NCBI GenBank assembly: GCA_964344765.1
Contig: CAYFOM010000020.1
Span: forward strand, 1 to 64,000
Direction of reading: 5' to 3'
DNA length: 64,000 nucleotides
Source: JACNIZ01 sp964344765
GTDB lineage: Bacteria > Planctomycetota > UBA1135
Shown: piece by piece, positions 46,906 to 56,183 of the stretch
Layout of the letters: each line of letters begins with the position of its first letter
Position numbering within the stretch: position 1 is the first letter of the stretch
Notes under the pieces: generated by a model
What the model was told of the DNA's origin: nothing
Databases searched by the model: none
The model's input: only the letters and a program-made list of their open reading frames with translations
Position numbers and translations under genes: made by a program

Positions 46906-49239
46906 GTGAACAAAAAACTCCTCATTTTTCCATTTTCCGCCCTTATCGGGCTGACTTCCTGCGGTGGTGGAGGCGGTGGAGGCGCGAATACCGGCAACAT
47001 CGAAGGTTTGACCCTTCCTGATGAGCTGGAAGTCGTTTCCGTCGACGAAAGCCAAACTGCGAACACTCCGGGCGTCGGCTTTAGCGGCAGTCCGGCGGAC
47101 TCCTTTGGTCCGAACACGGATTACAACACTGATCCGCAGTTCGCTCATATTTGGGACCCGTCGTTGGAGCCGCTCCAGGAGATCGGCAAGATCCTCGGCA
47201 TGATTGGTCAAACGCGTGCAGAGGAGTTCGTCAATGAAGGTGCTTACATTGCACTGGTTGACGAGAGTAAAGAAGACGTTGGCGAAGGGTCCGAAGGAAC
47301 CGGCGACCAGGGGCAATCCACAGGTAAGCAGAAGGAATTGGTGCCTTGGGTTGTGAAAGCAACGCGCGCGAATACCAACGCAGACCAAATCACTCGCGTG
47401 TGGGTGCCATGGGGCATGGACGATGAAGGTCCTGCCGGCATGGGCAGCATGTTTGAAGGAGATCCGACGATTTTCGCCAAAGCGACCATCGAGGAAGGTG
47501 CAAGCGATACCAACCCTTACGGTAGCTTTGATATGAACTTCGTCATGCGCGAAGACGACACCACGACTTCGCAAGCTTTCCAGTCGGGTATTCTGCGTTC
47601 GGTCGACACCGTGGCCGGTTACAAAGGCTTCGGTTTTGCCATGCAAGACACGATGTGGGACTTCAGCTCGCGGGTTGAAGTGCGCGTGTCCGACGACGAA
47701 AGCAACGGCTTAGGCCGCATTCTGGTCACTGAGCCGGATTGGGAAGGCGGCGGACCAGACCCCGTCAGCTATGAATTCGTCATTGCTTACAACGACAACT
47801 TGTTCGTGCGCCAAATGAACGGCGGCGACACCGAAGTGTTCGAACGCGATAGCTTCGACCGCAACACTTGGAATTACAACCTCTATCACGCCAGTGGCGA
47901 CAACGCCGGTAACCGCGTTGAGTTGGTTGGCGGTTTCCCGATTCAGAAGAACGGTAAAAACGGTTGGGCCGATTACTGGGGCATTTGGACCGAGCCTGGC
48001 TTCGATTTGACCGATGGCATGACCGTCACCGGTTTCTTGCCGGGCGGCGTCGAGCGTGACTATCAAGTCATGTTGGCACCGGGTCGTTTGATGCACACCA
48101 GCCGCGAAGAAGTCACGCTGGAATCGATGGATGAAGCTCGCTTCCACTACTGGTACTGGGATCCGGAAACTTACGAGCACAGTGAGTTCTTGGCTGAGTA
48201 CCGTCACGGCAGTGGTCCTGGCGTCGGCACCTTCTGGGCGATCGCGACCTTCGATCATGAAAACCATGACTGGAGCGGTTTGGACACCACTGAAGATGAT
48301 GTTGAAATCGAACTGCAGACCGGTGAGTGGATCAGCTTCTGGTCGGATCAGCTTGGCGGTAACGTCGAATACATCATGGGTGATTCGGCAATGTCGATTC
48401 AAAAGCACGAAAACGTCAGTGGTGACGATTCGATTTTCGGTACCGGCACCTCGCTGACCCTTTACTCGGTCGTCGAAAACTTGGCCGCCGGCATCACCAC
48501 CGAGCAGGCTCAAAACGGCCAGATCTTCTTGAATGACGGCAATCCTGCCGATCTCAACAACCCCTACACCTATGTGTTCCAAAAGAGCGACCGCACGCTT
48601 TACTTGGACACCGGTACGTTGGCAGCCGTCGGTATGGCGGACGGCGCTTCCAGTGAAGGCGGCATGTACGAGTGGGGCATGATGTCGGGTCCGTTGGTCA
48701 CCAACGCTTCCGATCTGCTGACTCTGAATGATCCGTGGCAAATTTGGGGTATGGACGAGTACTACCTGTACGAAACCGGCCCGAACGAGTGGAACCAGTA
48801 CCGTGCGCTGAGCTACCAGGGCACTCCGGTGACTTACGATCCGCCGATCTCGTTCCTGTACACCCACAGCACCGCTAACGATGCCAACGGTGACAGCACG
48901 CATGACGGCGCAACCGTGTTCATTCAATACGCCGGCTTCGGTGCTCTTTGGGGCATCCCGCACGTAGAAGATGAAGAAACCGGTCGCTGGTATCCGCAGT
49001 TCTCGATCGCCGACGGCACCGTCATGGGCCCGAATGGTGATGAATACGTGATTCGCTCGCAGGACACCGAATTGTTCATGCGTCAAAGCTCTGCAACTCC
49101 AGGCCAAGGCTTGTTGGATGCATTGGACTTGGCAGGCAGCTTGAACCCGCCGGCCTTTAGCGAATGGGTCAACCCGTCTGACCAGGCTAAGCCGGTCGTG
49201 ACCGATCCGCCGAAGGTGGTCGCAGGCGAAATTCAGTAA
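46906..49239 (+). CDS. Large Gly-rich lipoprotein of unknown function
   Basis: A 777-residue exported lipoprotein. The GTG start gives NKKLLIFPFSALIGLTSC, a textbook lipobox (LTSC) at residue 20, followed by seven glycines as a flexible linker. The mature protein is acidic, rich in Asp, Gly, Trp and Tyr, with motifs such as WVPWGMDDEGPAG, FHYWYWDPETYEHSEFL and WISFWSDQLGGNVEYIM. It contains almost no Cys after the lipobox. I recognise no domain. The Trp/Asp/Gly richness suggests an extracellular beta-rich, possibly calcium-binding surface protein. It is monocistronic, with a strong terminator 22 bases after the stop. Confidence 0.8.
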   Translation: MNKKLLIFPFSALIGLTSCGGGGGGGANTGNIEGLTLPDELEVVSVDESQTANTPGVGFSGSPADSFGPNTDYNTDPQFAHIWDPSLEPLQEIGKILGMIGQTRAEEFVNEGAYIALVDESKEDVGEGSEGTGDQGQSTGKQKELVPWVVKATRANTNADQITRVWVPWGMDDEGPAGMGSMFEGDPTIFAKATIEEGASDTNPYGSFDMNFVMREDDTTTSQAFQSGILRSVDTVAGYKGFGFAMQDTMWDFSSRVEVRVSDDESNGLGRILVTEPDWEGGGPDPVSYEFVIAYNDNLFVRQMNGGDTEVFERDSFDRNTWNYNLYHASGDNAGNRVELVGGFPIQKNGKNGWADYWGIWTEPGFDLTDGMTVTGFLPGGVERDYQVMLAPGRLMHTSREEVTLESMDEARFHYWYWDPETYEHSEFLAEYRHGSGPGVGTFWAIATFDHENHDWSGLDTTEDDVEIELQTGEWISFWSDQLGGNVEYIMGDSAMSIQKHENVSGDDSIFGTGTSLTLYSVVENLAAGITTEQAQNGQIFLNDGNPADLNNPYTYVFQKSDRTLYLDTGTLAAVGMADGASSEGGMYEWGMMSGPLVTNASDLLTLNDPWQIWGMDEYYLYETGPNEWNQYRALSYQGTPVTYDPPISFLYTHSTANDANGDSTHDGATVFIQYAGFGALWGIPHVEDEETGRWYPQFSIADGTVMGPNGDEYVIRSQDTELFMRQSSATPGQGLLDALDLAGSLNPPAFSEWVNPSDQAKPVVTDPPKVVAGEIQ

Positions 49240-49260
49240 TACATTCGATACTGATTCCGA

Positions 49261-49294
49261 CCAGCCGCGAGAGCAATCTCGCGGCTGGTTTTTT
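49261..49294 (+). terminator. Rho-independent terminator of the Gly-rich lipoprotein gene
   Basis: CCAGCCGCGAG (49261-49271) pairs exactly with CTCGCGGCTGG (49278-49288), with six Ts after the stem. Confidence 0.95.
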
Positions 49295-49310
49295 ATGTTA
49301 AAGATTAGTT

Positions 49311-49342
49311 ATGAAATTCAATCACACATGAAATCAATCACA
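49311..49342. promoter_or_regulatory. Near-identical direct repeat upstream of the coiled-coil/HTH gene
   Basis: ATGAAATTCAATCACA (49311-49326) is repeated as ATGAAATCAATCACA (49328-49342) with one T missing. The repeat unit is 17 bases, so the copies lie on nearly the same DNA face plus half a turn. The region is A+T-rich and lies 70-100 bases before the ATG of a DNA-binding protein, so it may be its operator. Confidence 0.45.
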
Positions 49343-49411
49343 TCCTTATACTTATTGGCCGCGCAAGCAACATAGCTCAGAATAATGCGCGACTAAACAT
49401 AAGAACTCAAC

Positions 49412-50044
49412 ATGTCTACTTTAGCTTCAGCCCTAAAAAAAGAGATTCAGCGCCTTGCTAAGAAAGAAGCAGTTGCCGTTGTCAAAGACGTCAAAGTTGC
49501 TTTGAAAGAAGAGCGCAAGCAAGTCCGTACATTGCAAGGAACCATTAAGGCGCAAGCCAAGGAAATTGCCGCTTTGCGTAAGGCTTTGGAGAAGGGTGCA
49601 GCTGCTGTCCCGGTTGTTGCCAAGGCCAAAACTGCCGCCAAGCGCGGTCCGAAGAATGTTCCCGTCAAAGGTTGGCGTAAGGATTCGGTGCGCAGCACTC
49701 GCCGCATGCACAACTTGTCGCAGAATGCATTCGCCAAGCTGGTCGGCGTCGGCCTGAACACCGTTTGGTTGTGGGAAAAAGGGCGCACCAATCCGCGTCC
49801 GAAGCAGCAGGAGGCAGTGTTGGAACTGCGCGGTTTGTCCGAAATTCAGCTCGGTAACCGCTTGTCGGGCTTGGGTTTGTCGGCCGGCAAGAGCAAGCCT
49901 GGCCGCAAAAAGAAGGCTCCAGCCGCAGCCGAAACTACCCGAAAGAAAGTAAGCCGGAAAAAGGCTGAAACGAAGCCGGTGGCCAAGCGTTCCAAGAAAA
50001 CGGCCAAAAAAACTACTCGGCGGAAAAAAGCTGCCAAAAAGTAG
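49412..50044 (+). CDS. DNA-binding protein: coiled coil + XRE-like HTH + histone-H1-like tail
   Basis: A 210-residue, very basic protein. Residues 1-60 form a heptad-rich coiled coil (LKKEIQRLAKKEAVAVVKDV, LQGTIKAQAKEIAALRKALE). Residues 90-135 contain a helix-turn-helix (MHNLSQNAFAKLVGVGLNTV, WLWEKGRTNPRPKQQEAV) of the XRE/Cro type. The last 55 residues are a Lys/Ala/Arg-rich tail (KKKAPAAAETTRKKVSRKKA) like that of histone H1 or bacterial Hc1. No signal peptide. It is probably a nucleoid-associated protein that binds specific sites through the HTH and neutralises DNA with the tail. The role of each part is inferred from composition. Confidence 0.82.
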   Translation: MSTLASALKKEIQRLAKKEAVAVVKDVKVALKEERKQVRTLQGTIKAQAKEIAALRKALEKGAAAVPVVAKAKTAAKRGPKNVPVKGWRKDSVRSTRRMHNLSQNAFAKLVGVGLNTVWLWEKGRTNPRPKQQEAVLELRGLSEIQLGNRLSGLGLSAGKSKPGRKKKAPAAAETTRKKVSRKKAETKPVAKRSKKTAKKTTRRKKAAKK

Positions 50045-50075
50045 AATAAAATCCCCGGTCGAGCACAGGATCTTC

Positions 50076-50112
50076 GCCGGCGGTGGCAACAGCCGCCGCC
50101 GGCTTCTTCCTT
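50076..50112 (+). terminator. Probable terminator after the HTH/tail gene
   Basis: GCCGGCGGTGGC (50076-50087) pairs with GCCGCCGCCGGC (50092-50103) with one G-U pair and a 4-base loop, followed by TTCTTCCTT, a modest T-rich tract. Confidence 0.75.
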
Positions 50113-50121
50113 AAAAACGCC

Positions 50122-52056
50122 ATGATCTCCACCATTTCGACCTTAGTCTTGGCTTTGAGCGCCGTCCCGGCCGCGCAAGCCGAGTTGGAAGCTCCGGAAG
50201 GAGGCTACTCCTTCAACGGCGACGTCAATTACGTCCAAATCTTGGATCAGACGCTGCGCCTGAATACTCATATCGAGGCGCCGAATCCGCAGGAACGGGT
50301 GGTGCTGATGACGTCGGCCAGCCCCAATGCGATGGAGGCCGTCGCCGGCGAATATGTCATGTTCGAGGCCAAGGGCCCCGGCATGATCGCCAAAATGCAC
50401 TTGGGGCGCAGCAACGGCTCGCTGCGGTTTTATACCGATGGCGCCGAGCAGCCCAGCTGGGAAATTGATATCCCCACTTTGTTCAGCGCGCAAAGCCCGA
50501 TCCCGCGACCGCTGGTGCGCACCGTCGATGGTAAGCACCTGCTGACCGTGCCGATTCCTTATCAAAAGTCGATGCGGGTGACGACCACCGATCCCGACCT
50601 GATTTTTGAAGCCGCTGTGCGCACCATGGGAGAGGGCGTGTCGGTGCCTTCGTGGGATTCGCAAATGCTGGCCGATAGCGTTGGCATTTTGCACCGAACT
50701 GCCCGAGCGATTACTACCGATGCCAATCCTAGCGGCATTCGCACCACCTTCATGGCGGGTGGGGTGGACCGCAGGTTCCCATTCAAATACGTGCTGCACG
50801 GCAACGGCATTTTGCAGTGGATCAAGTTCACCATGATCGGCAAGGATGGTCCGTCCGAAGAAGAATTAGCGGAGTATTTGCGCCACATGCGTTTGCGCAT
50901 CTACGACGGGGCCGACAGTAAGGACGATGGTCGAACCTTGGTGGATGTGCCCTTTGGCGACTTCTTCGGAGTTGCACCCGGTACGACGACCTACAACAGC
51001 TGGGCTTTTTCGGAAGTCAGCCAAGGTCAGCAGACCTTTACCGTGCGCTACCCGATGCCTTATTCCGGTGGCTTCGGCATTAAAATTACCGCGACGCGCA
51101 AGCTCCCCAAGACGGTTCGCTTCCGCTGCGATGTTGGCTTCCTGCAGAAGCTTGAACCCCCGAAGCAACGCTTCCGCGCGTCCTATTTCCAGCATCAGGG
51201 TTTGAAAACCGATCAGCCGCAGACTTTGCGCTTGGCCGAGCTTTCTGGCCCGGGGCGTTTTTTGGGCAGCACATTAACGGTGTTGAACGCGGTCAAAGAT
51301 CCGTGGGGTAACGGCGGCTTACGCATTGCCGTTGATGGTGAAAAAACTCCGTCGTGGAACAGCTCGAGCGCTTACCTCTTCTACGATCGCCTCACCCGTC
51401 AAGACGGTCCGTTCGAGTTCGGCTACAACAGCATGAATCGACCGCTGATGAACGACGCGATTCCATTCCAAGAATCGCTGACCTTCGACTTGGACCTTAA
51501 GCACAGCGCCAAGACCGAGGTCGATCTCAGCGGCGTGGTTTACTGGTACTCGCCAAAGACCGACACCACTGAAGACTTGGCATACACGCCGGAACAGTTG
51601 ATTCCCAAGCCGTTGCCGGATGTGGTGGACGAGCAGGTCGTGGGGGCGTTGGAAGCTGAAAACTTCCGCATTCAGTTGGTCAAAGGTGATGGCAAAGTCG
51701 AGCCCACGACCAAGGTCCCGGAGAATACCTCCGGCGGCATGTTGGCTTGGGCTGGCGCACAAAAAGGGCAGTACATCAAGCTGAATTTTGACGTCGCCAG
51801 CACCGCAACTTGGCAGACCCAAGTGCAGCTGTACACCTACCCCGGCGGTCCCAAGGTGCGCTTGTACCTGAATGGCAAAAAAGCCGGCCCGCAGCTGGAC
51901 TTGAACGCCCCGACCGCCGGTTGGAAAACCTTCGATTTGGGTGCGCACATGCTGCCCGAGCGCGAGCACCTGCTGACCTTGGCGTTGGAATCTGCGCCCA
52001 CCGCGGCGGAATTCCCGACGATCTGCATAGACTTCATGCGCCTGACGATGAAATAA
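50122..52056 (+). CDS. Exported DUF2961-family protein
   Basis: A 644-residue secreted protein of the DUF2961 family, a jelly-roll glycoside-hydrolase-like group found in planctomycetes and Bacteroidetes. The hallmark VDVPFGDFFGVAPG is near 275, preceded by YLRHMRLRIYDGADSKD and followed by YPMPYSGGFGIKI. The signal peptide ends at VPAAQA. A second beta-rich segment (500-640) resembles a carbohydrate-binding domain (TTWQTQVQLYTYPGG-like QTQVQLYTYPGGPKVRLYLN). The GTG upstream in frame overlaps the terminator of the previous gene, so the ATG at 50122 is preferred. The sugar target is unknown; context does not help. Confidence 0.85.
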   Translation: MISTISTLVLALSAVPAAQAELEAPEGGYSFNGDVNYVQILDQTLRLNTHIEAPNPQERVVLMTSASPNAMEAVAGEYVMFEAKGPGMIAKMHLGRSNGSLRFYTDGAEQPSWEIDIPTLFSAQSPIPRPLVRTVDGKHLLTVPIPYQKSMRVTTTDPDLIFEAAVRTMGEGVSVPSWDSQMLADSVGILHRTARAITTDANPSGIRTTFMAGGVDRRFPFKYVLHGNGILQWIKFTMIGKDGPSEEELAEYLRHMRLRIYDGADSKDDGRTLVDVPFGDFFGVAPGTTTYNSWAFSEVSQGQQTFTVRYPMPYSGGFGIKITATRKLPKTVRFRCDVGFLQKLEPPKQRFRASYFQHQGLKTDQPQTLRLAELSGPGRFLGSTLTVLNAVKDPWGNGGLRIAVDGEKTPSWNSSSAYLFYDRLTRQDGPFEFGYNSMNRPLMNDAIPFQESLTFDLDLKHSAKTEVDLSGVVYWYSPKTDTTEDLAYTPEQLIPKPLPDVVDEQVVGALEAENFRIQLVKGDGKVEPTTKVPENTSGGMLAWAGAQKGQYIKLNFDVASTATWQTQVQLYTYPGGPKVRLYLNGKKAGPQLDLNAPTAGWKTFDLGAHMLPEREHLLTLALESAPTAAEFPTICIDFMRLTMK

Positions 52057-52063
52057 TCGCTGC

Positions 52064-53584
52064 ATGACTGCAGCTCCGGCGCCCCAAATCCAACACCTGT
52101 TCGACGTCTTTCGCCAGATCAAAGATCTGGAAGTGGCTAGCGCGGTCCTGCAATGGGACCAAGAAACCATGATGCCCAATGGCGGGGCAGGCGGACGCGG
52201 ACAGGTTCTCAGCACCCTGACCGGGCTTAAGCATGATCTGCTGACCTCCAGTCGCTTCGGCGACGCCATCGAAGCCGCCGCCGAAGTGGCCGGCGACGAC
52301 GAGCTTGCAGCTGCACAGGTACGGGAAGCACGGCGGCGTCGCGATCATGCGGTACGCATCCCTAGTGAGTTGGCGCAAAAGCTTGCCCAGGCTGAAAGCA
52401 CTGGGTTGGTGGCGTGGCAAAAAGCACGCAAGGCGGATGACTTTAAACTGTTCCGCGACGAGCTGGGTCTACTGATCGACTTGGTCAAAGAAAAAGCCGA
52501 CGCGTTAACCGACGACGGCGATCCCTATGACTCGATGTTGGATCTATTCGATCCAGGCTGCAAATCGGAAGAACTCACTCCGATGTTTGCCGAGTTACGC
52601 GCCGAACTCGCGCCATTGGTCAAGGCAGTGGCGGACTGCGGCAAGGTCGTCGACGAAAGCCCGGCCCAAGGCGAGTTCGCATGGCAAGCCCAACTGGAGT
52701 TCGGTCGCTACGTGGCCAAACAGATGGGCTTTGATTTTGAGCACGGTCGCATTGACTTGGCAGCGCATCCGTTCTGCACCAGTTTTTACGCCAAAGACGT
52801 GCGCCTGACTTGGCGCTACCAGGAGGACGACTTCCGTCCCGCGCTCTTCGGCATCATGCACGAAGCCGGCCATGGCTTATACGAGCAAGGTTTGCCGGCA
52901 GCGCTGCAAGGAACACCGGCCGGCGATGCCGTCGGCATGGGCGTGCATGAATCGCAATCGCGTATGTGGGAAAACTTGGTTGGCCGCAGCAAAGAATTTT
53001 GGCAATGGGCAATGCCGGAATTCGTGCGCATGTTCCCGCAAAAAGAAGGTTTGCAAATCGAGCAACTGTTCCCGGCGTTGCATACCGTCAAGCCGACGTT
53101 GATTCGGGTGGAAGCGGATGAAGCAACTTATAACTTGCACATTGCCGCACGTTATGAAATTGAGAAAGCCATTTTCGCCGGCAGCGTGACGGTGGATGAA
53201 CTACCGGAACTGTGGAATCAAACTTACGAAGAACTGCTCGGAATCCGCCCGGAAAGTGATGCAAATGGCGTTTTGCAAGACATCCATTGGTCGATGGGGG
53301 CCTTCGGTTACTTCCCGTCGTACACGCTGGGCAACCTGATTAATTCTCAATTGTTCGAGGCGGCATTGCGCGATCTACCTGATATGCGTGAGCAATTCGC
53401 GCGCGGTGAATTCCAACCCTTGCTTCAATGGCTGCGCGACAAGGTCCATGCCCATGGCAGCGTATACCAGTCCAGTGATTTGGTGAAGCAAGCCACCGGC
53501 GAGCCGATGCAGTCAAGCGCATTTTTGCGCTATATTCAAGAAGTCACCAACGAAGTCTATGGCATTGGCGCTCCTAGGGTGTAA
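52064..53584 (+). CDS. M32-family metallocarboxypeptidase
   Basis: A 506-residue zinc carboxypeptidase of family M32 (thermostable carboxypeptidase 1, Taq type), which removes C-terminal residues from peptides in the cytoplasm. The HExxH site is MHEAGHGLYEQGL with the downstream third ligand in GVHESQSRMWENLVGRS. The C-terminal part includes MGAFGYFPSYTLGN, a hallmark of the family. Length and motif spacing are normal. There is no signal peptide. Its start is 7 bases after the DUF2961 gene stop, so they are probably co-transcribed, although no functional link is evident. Confidence 0.95.
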   Translation: MTAAPAPQIQHLFDVFRQIKDLEVASAVLQWDQETMMPNGGAGGRGQVLSTLTGLKHDLLTSSRFGDAIEAAAEVAGDDELAAAQVREARRRRDHAVRIPSELAQKLAQAESTGLVAWQKARKADDFKLFRDELGLLIDLVKEKADALTDDGDPYDSMLDLFDPGCKSEELTPMFAELRAELAPLVKAVADCGKVVDESPAQGEFAWQAQLEFGRYVAKQMGFDFEHGRIDLAAHPFCTSFYAKDVRLTWRYQEDDFRPALFGIMHEAGHGLYEQGLPAALQGTPAGDAVGMGVHESQSRMWENLVGRSKEFWQWAMPEFVRMFPQKEGLQIEQLFPALHTVKPTLIRVEADEATYNLHIAARYEIEKAIFAGSVTVDELPELWNQTYEELLGIRPESDANGVLQDIHWSMGAFGYFPSYTLGNLINSQLFEAALRDLPDMREQFARGEFQPLLQWLRDKVHAHGSVYQSSDLVKQATGEPMQSSAFLRYIQEVTNEVYGIGAPRV

Positions 53585-53629
53585 GGTAGAGATAGGGAAA
53601 ATTTCCCCAAAACCTTAGCTACGAAACAC

Positions 53630-54046
53630 ATGAACACCCTTCATGATCTGCTTGGCAAGCAGGAACGAGTGGTATTCGTCGAAGCGGGCGCCACTGTCCG
53701 CGAGGCGGCAAAAGCGATGGCGAAGTCCAATGTAGGCTGCACCGCCATCATGGATGACAAGCGCCTCATCGGCCTTTTTACCGAGCGCGACGTGCTCAAG
53801 CGCGTGCTGCTGCTCGATAAGAACGTCGATGAAGTTCTGGTCTCCGACGTCATGACCAAAGAGGTTGTGGTCGCCCAGGAAAACCAATCGGTACTCGACG
53901 CTCACCTGCTGATGAAGCGTCACCATATCCGTCACCTCCCCGTTCTCGATGCCGAGGGTTTGCTCGTCGGCGTCCTGTCGATTCGAGACTTACTGATCGA
54001 TGAAATGGCGGACTTGCGCCGCTACATCGCCTTGGTCGACGGTTAA
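53630..54046 (+). CDS. Small two-CBS-domain protein
   Basis: A 138-residue protein made of a CBS pair (Bateman module) that usually senses adenosine nucleotides. CBS1 covers about 8-65 (ATVREAAKAMAKSNVGCTAI, RLIGLFTERDVLKRV), CBS2 about 75-130 (NQSVLDAHLLMKRHHIRHLP, LLVGVLSIRDLL). No effector domain is fused. It converges on the hybrid kinase with 21 bases between and is preceded by a 45-base gap. Regulation of a partner by ligand binding is the likely role; the partner is unknown. Confidence 0.93.
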   Translation: MNTLHDLLGKQERVVFVEAGATVREAAKAMAKSNVGCTAIMDDKRLIGLFTERDVLKRVLLLDKNVDEVLVSDVMTKEVVVAQENQSVLDAHLLMKRHHIRHLPVLDAEGLLVGVLSIRDLLIDEMADLRRYIALVDG

Positions 54047-54067
54047 CCGGCCTGCCACCACGAACTG

Positions 54068-56071
54068 TTAACAAGCCGCCGCAATAGCTCGGGCAAGTTG
54101 CCCGGCTGCGAACGGCTTCGACAGGAAGACCACGCCCAGGGAGCGGAGCTCATCCGCTTCCAAGTTTTCGGCATAGCCGGAGCACAAAATAATGGGCGTG
54201 GTGACCTTTTGCTCGCGCACGATGCGGGCGAGTTCCATGCCGGTCATCCCTGGCATTTTCATATCGGTGATCAAGAGATCCCAAGCATCGTCTTGGCCCA
54301 ACTGATCCAACGCCGCCTGTGCCGACGCCACTGCAGTGGGGCGATGGCCTAGGTCTTGAAGCAGCGATCCAACGACTTCGCGGACCTCGGCTTTGTCCTC
54401 GACCAGCAAAACCCGCAGGCTTTCGACCCTATCGTTCGTCACGTCTGGTGCCGTCGCTTTCATTCGGCGACTCACTACCGTTGGCAATAGAATCGTGACG
54501 GTTGTGCCCCGCCCCTCGCTGCTTTGAATCTTCAATTCACCGCCAGCCTCGCGCACGATTCGATCCACCGACGCCAATCCTAAGCCCGTGCCCCGCCCTG
54601 CGGCTTTGGTGGTGAAAAATGGCTCGGCGGCATGGTCGAGCACATCGGCCGACATTCCACAGCCCTGGTCTTGGACTACTAATCTCACCTGGTTGCTTAA
54701 GCCCTCGGTGGAGATCATCAGGTCGACCACGCCGCCGTCTTGATAAGCATCTCCGGCATTGGAGACCAGATTGGTTAGCACTTGGGCAAGCTGGCTGGGG
54801 GACCAACTTACATGCACCTGTTTGCAATCCACCTGCGCCCGCACGCTGATTTCACCGGATACCAGAGCACGTAACAACGGTAGCAGGAGATTAAATTCCG
54901 CCGCCAGTTCACAGTCTTCGGCGTTGACGGAGCCGCGATTGGAAGAAGCCATCATTTGCGCCGTTAAGCCAGTGGCGCGATCGCAGGCAAGTTGAATTTG
55001 ATTCAGCCTGGCAACTTGCTGCTGATTCAAATTCGTGGATGTCTCCAGCAAACACGCGTTGCCGACGATAGAAGTCATCAAGTTATTGAAGTCGTGGGCA
55101 ACGTTGCCCGCCAACCGGCCGACGGCTTCCAGTTTTTGCGCTTGGTGCAAACTCGCTTGCATGCGCTCACGATCGCGCTGCGCGGTTTTTTGAGCTTGAC
55201 GTCGGGCCATCGCTAAGTAGGCCGCCCAGGCAATTGCTGCAACTAACAAAAGGCCGGCCAGCCGCGCCGCATTGAAGACCGCGGAATGTTTTTGCAGCCA
55301 GCCGCTTGAAGATTGGCTCAAGGTTAGCTTCCATGGGCGGTCGTGCACCATGACGGTCTTGTTGACCGCCAATTCCCTCATTTCCAACTCTTCCTCGGGT
55401 GCATGGGCTTCGTCGGAAGCAGGGTCCACCGCCGGAAAAATTTGAATGGGTCCATCCCTTAGGACGATTTCGTAATGCGCCATTAAGTCGGGCTCAAGAG
55501 CGTCATTCACGATGGATTCCAATTCAAAAACGCCGTTCAAAAAGCCGGCAACCTCGCGCACTTCTTTTTCCGGATTTTGCTGAATCACGGGCGTATAGCT
55601 GGCCACTCCCCACATTCCCTGAAAGAGTTCGATGGGTTGAGTCAGCATGACCATATGGCTGCGCTGGGCGACCCGAAAACTGTCCGCCGCCTGCGCATGG
55701 TCCAGTACGTTTTTGCCCAGAGCAGCCTCATTGCCGGCGCGCGGATAAACCCAAGTAATCGTGCCATCGGGGCTGATCCAATTGATGGCTTTCAAGCCGG
55801 GAAGTGCCAGATTAAAATCCGCCGCGGCTTGAAGAAAGCGTTGCTGAGTTAGGGTTTCGGGATCTAAGAACCGGCCAAGCAAGCGAAGAGTGCGTAGCCG
55901 ATCAGAGAGAAACATTTCCAGCTTGGACGCTGCCCGGTCGGCGTCGGCTTGGAGGCGTTCGCGCGTGGCTTCCAGCTCACGGTCCTCAAAAAAATTAATC
56001 GCGATTAGCAGAGGGATCGCCACGGCAACCATTAAGGTGCCGGCAATCACGCTGGAGCGGGATAAAGGCAT
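54068..56071 (-). CDS. Hybrid sensor histidine kinase with CHASE-like periplasmic domain and receiver
   Basis: A 667-residue membrane kinase. Two transmembrane segments (about 7-25 and 267-287) flank a periplasmic sensor of CHASE type (ADADRAASKLEMFLSDRLRT, LKAINWISPDGTITWVYP). The cytoplasmic part has HisKA with His326 (GNVAHDFNNLMTSI), the HATPase N and G boxes (LVSNAGDAYQDGG, DQGCGMS, GTGLGLA) and a C-terminal receiver with phospho-Asp603 (LLITDMKMPG) and Lys of SKPF. So a phosphorelay may run His to Asp within the protein. The input signal is unknown. It is divergent from the CPBP protease. Confidence 0.93.
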   Translation of the reverse strand: MPLSRSSVIAGTLMVAVAIPLLIAINFFEDRELEATRERLQADADRAASKLEMFLSDRLRTLRLLGRFLDPETLTQQRFLQAAADFNLALPGLKAINWISPDGTITWVYPRAGNEAALGKNVLDHAQAADSFRVAQRSHMVMLTQPIELFQGMWGVASYTPVIQQNPEKEVREVAGFLNGVFELESIVNDALEPDLMAHYEIVLRDGPIQIFPAVDPASDEAHAPEEELEMRELAVNKTVMVHDRPWKLTLSQSSSGWLQKHSAVFNAARLAGLLLVAAIAWAAYLAMARRQAQKTAQRDRERMQASLHQAQKLEAVGRLAGNVAHDFNNLMTSIVGNACLLETSTNLNQQQVARLNQIQLACDRATGLTAQMMASSNRGSVNAEDCELAAEFNLLLPLLRALVSGEISVRAQVDCKQVHVSWSPSQLAQVLTNLVSNAGDAYQDGGVVDLMISTEGLSNQVRLVVQDQGCGMSADVLDHAAEPFFTTKAAGRGTGLGLASVDRIVREAGGELKIQSSEGRGTTVTILLPTVVSRRMKATAPDVTNDRVESLRVLLVEDKAEVREVVGSLLQDLGHRPTAVASAQAALDQLGQDDAWDLLITDMKMPGMTGMELARIVREQKVTTPIILCSGYAENLEADELRSLGVVFLSKPFAAGQLARAIAAAC

Positions 56072-56183
56072 TGGGGGGTGGCCACAGGAAGTCGGGGGCC
56101 CGTCGCCGCAACCAGTTTGACATGCGGAAATTCAGCGTGCAAACGCAACCGTATCATAGGTGCCCTTTTCCGGTCCCTCCACC

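Noticed and set aside
47710..49107. A 465-codon minus-strand frame opposite the Gly-rich lipoprotein
   Set aside because: Val/Ala/Arg/His bias typical of antisense frames; the plus-strand lipoprotein has a textbook signal and terminator.
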